Below are positions 58,987-64,000 of a stretch of 64,000 bases of DNA, in pieces (the first letter of the stretch is position 1; each line of letters opens with the position of its first letter). The notes beneath the pieces are model-generated. The model worked only from the letters and a program-made list of their open reading frames with translations, was not told the DNA's origin and searched no databases. The stretch comes from Variovorax sp. EL159 (lineage in GTDB: Bacteria; Pseudomonadota; Gammaproteobacteria; Burkholderiales; Burkholderiaceae_C), in contig NZ_FMUJ01000002.1 of assembly GCF_900100965.1 (NCBI RefSeq), positions 431,869 through 495,868 on the forward strand, written 5' to 3'. The position numbers and the translations under genes are program-made.

Positions 58987-60218
58987 GCAAAGTCGTACTC
59001 CCCACCAAAGGCCCGCTATTGAGCGGCAAGGGCTGGACGGCCTTCTTCGTCGCGCTGATCGTGGTGTGCGCGGTCGCGCCGGTGCTCAACATCGTGGTGC
59101 CCGTCGACAGTCCGCTGCACATGAGCGACTACGCCGTGGCGCTGGTCGGCAAGATCATGTGCTACGCCATCTGCGCGCTGGCCATGGACCTGATCTGGGG
59201 CTACACCGGCATCCTCTCGCTGGGCCATGGCCTGTTCTTCGCGCTCGGCGGCTACATGATGGGCATGTACCTCATGCGCCAGATCGGCCGCGACGGCAAC
59301 TACAAGAGCGACCTGCCCGACTTCATGGTGTTCCTCGACTGGAAGACGCTGCCCTGGCACTGGACCTTCAGCGACAGCTTCGTGATGACGCTGGTGCTGA
59401 TCGTCGCGGTGCCGGGCTTCATCGCTTTCGTGTTCGGCTTCTTCGCGTTCCGCTCGCGCATCAAGGGCGTGTACTTCTCGATCATCACGCAGGCCATGAC
59501 CTTCGCCGCGATGCTGCTGTTCTTTCGCAACGAGACGGGCTTCGGCGGCAACAACGGCTTTACCGACTTCAAGCGCATCCTGAACATTCCGATCGCCACG
59601 CAAGAGATGCGCATGACGCTCTTCGCGCTCACCGGCCTCACGCTGTTGGGTTTCTTCCTCTTCGCCAAGTGGCTCATCGGCAGCAAGTTCGGCCGCGTGC
59701 TGCAGGCCATTCGCGATGCCGAAACGCGCGTGATGTTCTCGGGCTACAACCCGCTGCCCTACAAGCTCACGATCTGGGTCATCTCCGCCGTCATGTGCGG
59801 CGTGGCCGGCGCGCTGTACGTGCCGCAGGTCGGCATCATCAACCCGGGCGAGATGAGTGCGGCCAACTCCATCGAGATCGCCATCTGGGCCGCGGTGGGC
59901 GGGCGTGCCACGCTGATCGGCCCCATCATCGGCGCCTTCATCGTCAACGGCGCCAAGAGCTGGCTGACCGTGGCGTACCCCGAGTACTGGCTGTACTTTC
60001 TCGGTGCGTTGTTCATTGCTGTCACGCTGTTCCTGCCGAACGGCATCGTGGGCCTGGTGCGCAAATGGTTGTCGAGGGAGAAGGCACCGGGCACGAACGC
60101 CGCCACGGTGGCCGAGCCTGTGCAGGAGGCGCGGCGCGCCGTCGCGGCGGAGCAGGGCGTCGAGCCCGCCGCCCTTGCCGCATCGCTGCCGGTTGACGCG
60201 AAGGGAGCACGCGCATGA
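58983..60218 (+). CDS. urtC: Urea ABC transporter permease UrtC
   Basis: Second permease subunit, 411 residues, LivM-like. It has about ten membrane helices and the motifs AMDLIWGYTGILSLGHGLFFALGGY and GRVLQAIRDAETRVMFSGYNP (the cytoplasmic coupling loop to the ATPases), then INPGEMSAANSIEIAIWAAVGGRATLIGPIIGAF. The Ala/Glu-rich C-terminal tail (about 365-411) is poorly conserved. It overlaps urtB at the start and urtD at the end (both ATGA), so the membrane and ATPase subunits are translationally coupled. Confidence 0.96.
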   Translation: MSKVVLPTKGPLLSGKGWTAFFVALIVVCAVAPVLNIVVPVDSPLHMSDYAVALVGKIMCYAICALAMDLIWGYTGILSLGHGLFFALGGYMMGMYLMRQIGRDGNYKSDLPDFMVFLDWKTLPWHWTFSDSFVMTLVLIVAVPGFIAFVFGFFAFRSRIKGVYFSIITQAMTFAAMLLFFRNETGFGGNNGFTDFKRILNIPIATQEMRMTLFALTGLTLLGFFLFAKWLIGSKFGRVLQAIRDAETRVMFSGYNPLPYKLTIWVISAVMCGVAGALYVPQVGIINPGEMSAANSIEIAIWAAVGGRATLIGPIIGAFIVNGAKSWLTVAYPEYWLYFLGALFIAVTLFLPNGIVGLVRKWLSREKAPGTNAATVAEPVQEARRAVAAEQGVEPAALAASLPVDAKGARA

Positions 60219-61093
60219 CGCCCGACCTGATGGACGCCGGCGCCGAGCGCGCGGCACGCGCCAGCGGCATGTCGCACGCCAGCGGCAGCACCGAATCGGG
60301 CGGCCGTGCCGCCGACTTCGGCCGCCACGTCACGCCGGGCGAAGTCGACGTCACGCACGGCCGCATCCTCTACCTCGAAGACGTGAGCGTGAGCTTCGAC
60401 GGCTTCAAGGCCATCAACAAGCTGTCGCTCGATATCGCCCCGGGCGAGCTGCGCTGCATCATCGGCCCGAACGGTGCTGGCAAGACGACGATGATGGACA
60501 TCATCACCGGCAAGACGCGGCCCGATTCGGGCACCGTGTTCTTCGGCAGCACCATCGACCTGCTGCGCCATCGCGAGGCCGACATTGCGCAACTGGGCAT
60601 CGGCCGCAAGTTCCAGAAGCCGACGGTGTTCGAGCACCTGACCGTGTTCGAGAACCTCGAGCTGGCGCTCAAGACCAACAAGGGCGTGCGCGCGTCGATG
60701 CTGTTCAGGCTCGACTCGGCGCAGAGCGATCGGCTGGCCGAGGTGCTGGAGACGATTCACCTGGCCGACAGCGTGTCGCGCCTGGCCGGCAACCTGAGCC
60801 ACGGCCAGAAGCAGTGGCTCGAAATCGGCATGCTGCTGATGCAAGACCCGAAGCTGCTGCTGCTCGACGAGCCCGTGGCCGGCATGACCGATGAGGAAAC
60901 CGCTCGCACGGCAGAGCTGTTCCTCACGCTCAAGGGCAAGCATTCGCTGATGGTGGTGGAGCACGACATGAGCTTCATCCGCACCATCTCCGAGATCGTC
61001 ACCGTGCTGTGCGATGGCTCCGTGCTGGCACAAGGCACGCTCGATGAAGTGCAGGCCGACGAGCGCGTGATCGAGGTCTATCTGGGCCGCTGA
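60215..61093 (+). CDS. urtD: Urea ABC transporter ATP-binding protein UrtD
   Basis: ATPase subunit of 292 residues. Walker A is GPNGAGKTTMMDIITG (about 87), the signature motif is NLSHGQKQWLEIGMLL and Walker B LLLLDEPVAGMTDEE, with the switch histidine in VVEHDMSFI. LSHGQKQWLEIG is characteristic of the LivG/UrtD group. About 45 N-terminal residues before ILYLEDVSVSFDGF are unlike typical UrtD and Ala/Ser-rich. The Q-loop is in GRKFQKPTVFEHL. It works with UrtE as a heterodimer. Confidence 0.95.
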   Translation: MTPDLMDAGAERAARASGMSHASGSTESGGRAADFGRHVTPGEVDVTHGRILYLEDVSVSFDGFKAINKLSLDIAPGELRCIIGPNGAGKTTMMDIITGKTRPDSGTVFFGSTIDLLRHREADIAQLGIGRKFQKPTVFEHLTVFENLELALKTNKGVRASMLFRLDSAQSDRLAEVLETIHLADSVSRLAGNLSHGQKQWLEIGMLLMQDPKLLLLDEPVAGMTDEETARTAELFLTLKGKHSLMVVEHDMSFIRTISEIVTVLCDGSVLAQGTLDEVQADERVIEVYLGR

Positions 61094-61105
61094 GGAACCG
61101 AAGCC

Positions 61106-61798
61106 ATGCTGAAAGTCAAGAACATCCACCAGTACTACGGCGGCTCCCACATCCTGCGGGACGTGAGCTTCGAGGCCACGCTGGGCAAGGTCACCGTGCT
61201 GCTCGGCCGCAACGGCGTGGGCAAGACCACGTTGCTGAAGTCATTGATGGGCCTCGTTCCCATCAAGAGCGGCAGCATCGAACTCGAAGGCAAGCCCATC
61301 CAGAAGGCCACGCCCTACGACAGGGCAAGAGCGGGCATCGGCTTCGTCCCCCAAGGCCGCGAAATCTTCGCAAGGCTGACGGTCGAAGAAAACCTGCGCA
61401 TGGGCCTGGCCTACAAGAGCGGCAGCACGCCCATTCCGTCGGAGCTGTTCGAGCTGTTCCCCGTGCTCAAGCAGATGATCAACAGGCGGGGCGGCGACCT
61501 CTCCGGCGGGCAGCAACAGCAGCTTGCCATTGCGCGTGCCCTTGCGCCCAAGCCGCGCCTGCTGATCCTCGACGAGCCCACCGAAGGCATCCAGCCCAGC
61601 ATCATCAAGGACATCGGCCGCGTGATCCGCATGCTCGCTGATCGTGGCGACATGGCCATCGTGCTGTGCGAGCAGTACTACGACTTCGCGCAGGAACTGG
61701 CCGACGACTACCTCGTGATGGAGCGCGGCGAAGTCATCGCGCGCGGCCTCGGCAAGGACATGGAAGCGCAGGGCGTGCGCCAACTGGTCGCGATCTGA
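61106..61798 (+). CDS. urtE: Urea ABC transporter ATP-binding protein UrtE
   Basis: Second ATPase subunit, 230 residues, LivF-like. It begins MLKVKNIHQYYGGSHILRDVSF and has Walker A GRNGVGKTTLLKSLMG, signature DLSGGQQQQLAIARAL, Walker B LLILDEPTEGIQPS and switch region ALCEQ-like VLCEQYYDFA. GLVPIKSGSIELEGKPI follows the P-loop as usual. It starts 12 bp after urtD and ends the operon; the next gene, an iclR type, is convergent, with 18 bp between the ends and no clear terminator. Confidence 0.96.
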   Translation: MLKVKNIHQYYGGSHILRDVSFEATLGKVTVLLGRNGVGKTTLLKSLMGLVPIKSGSIELEGKPIQKATPYDRARAGIGFVPQGREIFARLTVEENLRMGLAYKSGSTPIPSELFELFPVLKQMINRRGGDLSGGQQQQLAIARALAPKPRLLILDEPTEGIQPSIIKDIGRVIRMLADRGDMAIVLCEQYYDFAQELADDYLVMERGEVIARGLGKDMEAQGVRQLVAI

Positions 61799-61816
61799 GC
61801 GGGGCGGGCGGCGCCT

Positions 61817-62638
61817 TCAGCGCGCCCACGTCTTGCGCAGGTCGGCCGCGAGGCGCAGCAGCAAGTCCGCGTGCGCCTGGATGGCGTCCACCGACACCTC
61901 GCCCGAGGTCGGAAAGCTCACGTTCATCGCATAGAGGCCGCCTGAGGGTGCGCGCAGCGGCAGTGCCACCGCTGTCATGCCTGCGGCCCAGTTCGCGTGG
62001 CAGAAGCCCTGGTCGCGCACCGCGTCGAGTGCCGCGTCGACCTGTCGCTGCAATGCGGGCCAGTCGCTGCCATGCGCCTTGCGCAGCCGGCCTAGCAATA
62101 CCTTGCGTTCGGTCGCCTGCATGCCGGCCAGGAAGGCACAGCCCAGCGAGGTGCTCGCGATCGGGAGCCGCGAGCCCGGCAGGATGCGCCGGAAGATGCC
62201 CAGCCGGCTGAAGCGCACCGAGTCCAGGTACACCATCTCCAATTGATCGGCCACCGCCAGGCCGACGTTCACGCGCCGGCCCTCGGCCAGTGCGCGCATC
62301 AGGGGCAGGGCCTGCGCCAGCGTCTGCTCGGAACTGCGATACGACAGCGCGAGGCTGAGGCACGTGGCCGTCAGCCGATAGCCCCGCTGCTCGATGTCGT
62401 AGGCCAGGAAACCCGCATCCACCAGTGAGCGCGTCAGGCGGCTGACCGTCGGCCGCGGCAGCTGCGTGCGGTCGGCCAGCTCGGCGTTGGTCAGCACGTC
62501 CACGCCATGCCGGAAGGCGCGCAGCAGCGCCAGCCCCCGTTCGAGCGAATGGCTGCCGGGCGTGCTGCGCACGAAGGTGCCGCTCGTTTGCGTCAGGGTC
62601 CGGGTCGAGCGGGCAGCGGAAGGGCGGGGCGTGGCCAT
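61817..62638 (-). CDS. IclR-family transcriptional regulator
   Basis: A 273-residue IclR-type regulator: winged helix-turn-helix with SLERGLALLRAFRHG and TNAELADRTQLPRPTVSRLTRSLVDAGFL, then the effector domain (about 105-270) with AVADQLEMVYLDSVR, LPIASTSLGCAFLAG and FCHANWAAGMTAVALPLRAPSGG. ATG 62638 is only 1 bp from a perfect inverted repeat, so the gene very likely represses its own transcription and controls the divergent enoyl-CoA hydratase-CoA transferase unit. About 25 Ser/Thr-rich residues precede the DNA-binding domain. Confidence 0.93.
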   Translation of the reverse strand: MATPRPSAARSTRTLTQTSGTFVRSTPGSHSLERGLALLRAFRHGVDVLTNAELADRTQLPRPTVSRLTRSLVDAGFLAYDIEQRGYRLTATCLSLALSYRSSEQTLAQALPLMRALAEGRRVNVGLAVADQLEMVYLDSVRFSRLGIFRRILPGSRLPIASTSLGCAFLAGMQATERKVLLGRLRKAHGSDWPALQRQVDAALDAVRDQGFCHANWAAGMTAVALPLRAPSGGLYAMNVSFPTSGEVSVDAIQAHADLLLRLAADLRKTWAR

Positions 62639-62639
62639 G

Positions 62640-62656
62640 ATTTCGGTGACCGAAAT
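62640..62656. promoter_or_regulatory. Candidate IclR operator, perfect inverted repeat
   Basis: ATTTCGGTGACCGAAAT: two 8-bp arms with one central G. It is directly in front of the IclR start codon. A TAGAAT (minus strand, 62660-62655) overlapping it could be the iclR -10 box, placing the operator over the transcription start. The divergent enoyl-CoA hydratase gene starts about 80-95 bp to the right, so one site could act on both promoters. Confidence 0.65.
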
Positions 62657-62734
62657 TCTAAGGTTGTCATGGCCAGGGTGCGCCGGAATACTGACTCCAT
62701 GCCCGACACAGGGCGCAACGGACTGGAGACACGC

Positions 62735-63517
62735 TTGGAATTCACGGAACTCAGGTACGCGGTGGCAGACCGCGTCGCCTCGATCACCTTCGACCGGCCA
62801 GACCGGCTCAATGCATGGACGCCCACGCTGGAGGCCGAGCTGCGCGAGGCCATCCACCGCGCGCAGGCCGACGACGACGTGCGCTGCGCCATCCTCACCG
62901 GTGCCGGGCGTGCCTTCTGCGTCGGCATGGACATGGCGGTGCTGGGCTCGGCACGGCCTGCCGCGCCGCAGTCGGTTTCGGACGACGACCTCGCGCAGCG
63001 CTACGGTTACCTGGGTAGCTTCGGCAAGCCGCTGATCGCCGCGATCAACGGCGCAGCGTCGGGTGTCGGGCTGTGCATCGCGTTGCATGCCGACCTGCGC
63101 TACGTGGCGGCCGGTGCCAAGCTCAGCTTTCCTTATGCGCGCCGCGGCCTTGTGGCCGAGCACGGCACGGCGTGGCTGCTGCCGCGCCTGATCGGCCCGA
63201 TGCATGCGGCCGACCTGCTCCTGACCGGTCGCACGGTGCAAGCGGAAGAAGCCGACCGCATGGGGCTGGCCTGCCTGCTGCCGGCCGAGGGCTTCCTCGA
63301 TGCCGTGCGGACGCGCGCCACCGACCTTGCCAACGCGACATCGCCGCGCGCCACCCGCGTCATAAAGCAGCAACTGCTGGCGGCCCGCTACCAGACCCTG
63401 GGGCAGGCCACGCGCATCGCCGACCGCGAGATCGCCGCCTGCCGCGACACCGAGGACTTCAGGGAAGGCGTGCAGCACTTCCTGGAAAAACGCGCGCCGC
63501 GCTTCACAGGACGCTGA
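62735..63517 (+). CDS. Enoyl-CoA hydratase/isomerase (crotonase) family protein
   Basis: A 260-residue crotonase. It has RVASITFDRPDRLNAWT at the start, oxyanion-hole segments AGRAFCVGMDM and INGAASGVGLCIALHADLRY, and the glutamate-bearing FPYARRGLVAEHGTAWLLPRLIG. I chose the TTG at 62735, which has GGAG 6 nt upstream and yields the usual family length and N-terminus; ATG 62699 adds 12 residues without a good ribosome site. It is followed at 3 bp by a CoA transferase, so the pair probably activates and processes a short or branched-chain acid, under IclR control. Confidence 0.9.
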   Translation: MEFTELRYAVADRVASITFDRPDRLNAWTPTLEAELREAIHRAQADDDVRCAILTGAGRAFCVGMDMAVLGSARPAAPQSVSDDDLAQRYGYLGSFGKPLIAAINGAASGVGLCIALHADLRYVAAGAKLSFPYARRGLVAEHGTAWLLPRLIGPMHAADLLLTGRTVQAEEADRMGLACLLPAEGFLDAVRTRATDLANATSPRATRVIKQQLLAARYQTLGQATRIADREIAACRDTEDFREGVQHFLEKRAPRFTGR

Positions 63518-63520
63518 ACG

Positions 63521-64000
63521 ATGACCGACCAAGACAACAACAGTAGCAACGACAGCCACGGCAACGACAACGACAACGCCACGCGGCCCCTGGCCGGCAT
63601 CAAGGTCATCGAAGTCGCGCAGAACATCGCCGGCCCTTATGCGGGAGAGATCCTGTCCTCGCTCGGTGCCGACGTGGTGAAGATCGAGCGGCCCGGCACC
63701 GGCGACGACGCGCGCGGCTGGGGCCCGCCTTTCTGGCGCGGCACCGCCACCACCTTCCAGGCCATGAACCATGGCAAGAAGAGCGTTGCGCTCGACCTGA
63801 AAGACCCGGTGCACGTGCAGTGGCTGCGCGACCAGGTCGCCGGCGCCGACGTGTTCATCCAGAACATGCGCCCCGGCCTGCTGGAAGAACTGCAGCTCGG
63901 GCCCGAGGTGCTGCGCGCGCTCAATCCCCGGCTGGTGTATTGCTCGCTGTGGGCCTTCGGGCACAAGGGCCCCATGCGCCTTGCGCCGGGGTATGAGCCG
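63521..64000 (+). CDS. CoA transferase, CaiB/BaiF family (class III), truncated by window end
   Basis: The first 160 codons of a class III CoA transferase. The N-terminal 20 residues are a run rich in Asn, Asp and Ser (TDQDNNSSNDSHGNDNDN), unusual for this family. Typical motifs follow: LAGIKVIEVAQNIAGPYAG, SLGADVVKIERPGTGDDARGWGPPF, NHGKKSVALDL, NMRPGLLEELQLG and YCSLWAFG. The catalytic Asp near residue 170 lies beyond the window. The frame is open to 64000. It starts 3 bp after the enoyl-CoA hydratase stop. Confidence 0.92.
   Translation, partial: MTDQDNNSSNDSHGNDNDNATRPLAGIKVIEVAQNIAGPYAGEILSSLGADVVKIERPGTGDDARGWGPPFWRGTATTFQAMNHGKKSVALDLKDPVHVQWLRDQVAGADVFIQNMRPGLLEELQLGPEVLRALNPRLVYCSLWAFGHKGPMRLAPGYEP

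Noticed and set aside
1..64000. tRNA or rRNA genes and insertion sequences
   Set aside because: I looked for tRNA T-arm patterns, rRNA-like blocks and transposase motifs (DDE, terminal repeats next to an ORF) and found none; a covariance-model scan would settle the tRNA question.

Overview
The window is high-GC, gene-dense DNA from a motile, metabolically versatile betaproteobacterium. FlhDC-headed flagellar/chemotaxis genes, Bug-family (TctC-like) solute receptors beside LysR regulators, cheD next to cheR/cheB, and a long TrpS all point to Burkholderiales, most likely Comamonadaceae of the Variovorax/Acidovorax type. The genus is inferred from memory of protein families, not from a search. 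I saw no rRNA or tRNA genes, CRISPR array, transposase or prophage.

Region 1 (1-18.8 kb, all + strand) is a flagellar regulation, motor, chemotaxis and export locus: the end of fliK, a FlhB C-domain paralogue, flhDC behind an AT-rich promoter and followed by a terminator, motAB, cheA, a degenerate EAL-HDOD gene, cheR-cheD-cheB-cheY-cheZ, flhB, flhA, flhF, flhG and fliA. Many genes are joined by ATGA, GTGA or TTGA stop/start overlaps. No cheW or chemoreceptor gene is present. FlhF carries about 420 extra C-terminal residues that I cannot assign, and the adjacent FlhG has lost the Walker A lysines.

Region 2 (18.8-27.7 kb) holds a divergent L-idonate/ketogluconate-type dehydrogenase cluster with two identical gluconate-type operator half-palindromes. 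It is followed by a 1423-residue trimeric autotransporter adhesin, an OmpA-like lipoprotein encoded directly downstream of it (AtaA/TpgA arrangement), and an AT-rich upstream region with a minus-strand terminator.

Region 3 (27.7-40.4 kb) is catabolic and regulatory. It contains a Bug receptor and LysR gene, a diiron protein-RidA-alpha/beta hydrolase operon, a GntR-like LacI regulator, a leucine-binding-type receptor facing an orphan winged-helix regulator, a PhoD-like phosphatase, and a LysR gene divergent from a Bug receptor-FAD oxidoreductase pair. Small holin-4/YvlD-like and VOC genes follow.

Region 4 (40.6-55.9 kb) contains a histidine kinase and a LuxR-type regulator with a lipoprotein gene between them. 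It continues with trpS (fused to a YegP-like tail), an M50 protease, a YciO-type protein, a DMT exporter, a PHP phosphoesterase, a ZntB-like transporter, a Pit phosphate permease divergent from PPK2, a PHB-depolymerase-like esterase, an MFS exporter and a MazG-like pyrophosphohydrolase.

Region 5 (55.9-64 kb) is a complete urtABCDE urea-type ABC transporter operon with a large inverted-repeat element between urtA and urtB. It is followed by an IclR gene divergent from an enoyl-CoA hydratase and a CoA-transferase cut by the window edge. A perfect inverted repeat sits at the IclR start codon.
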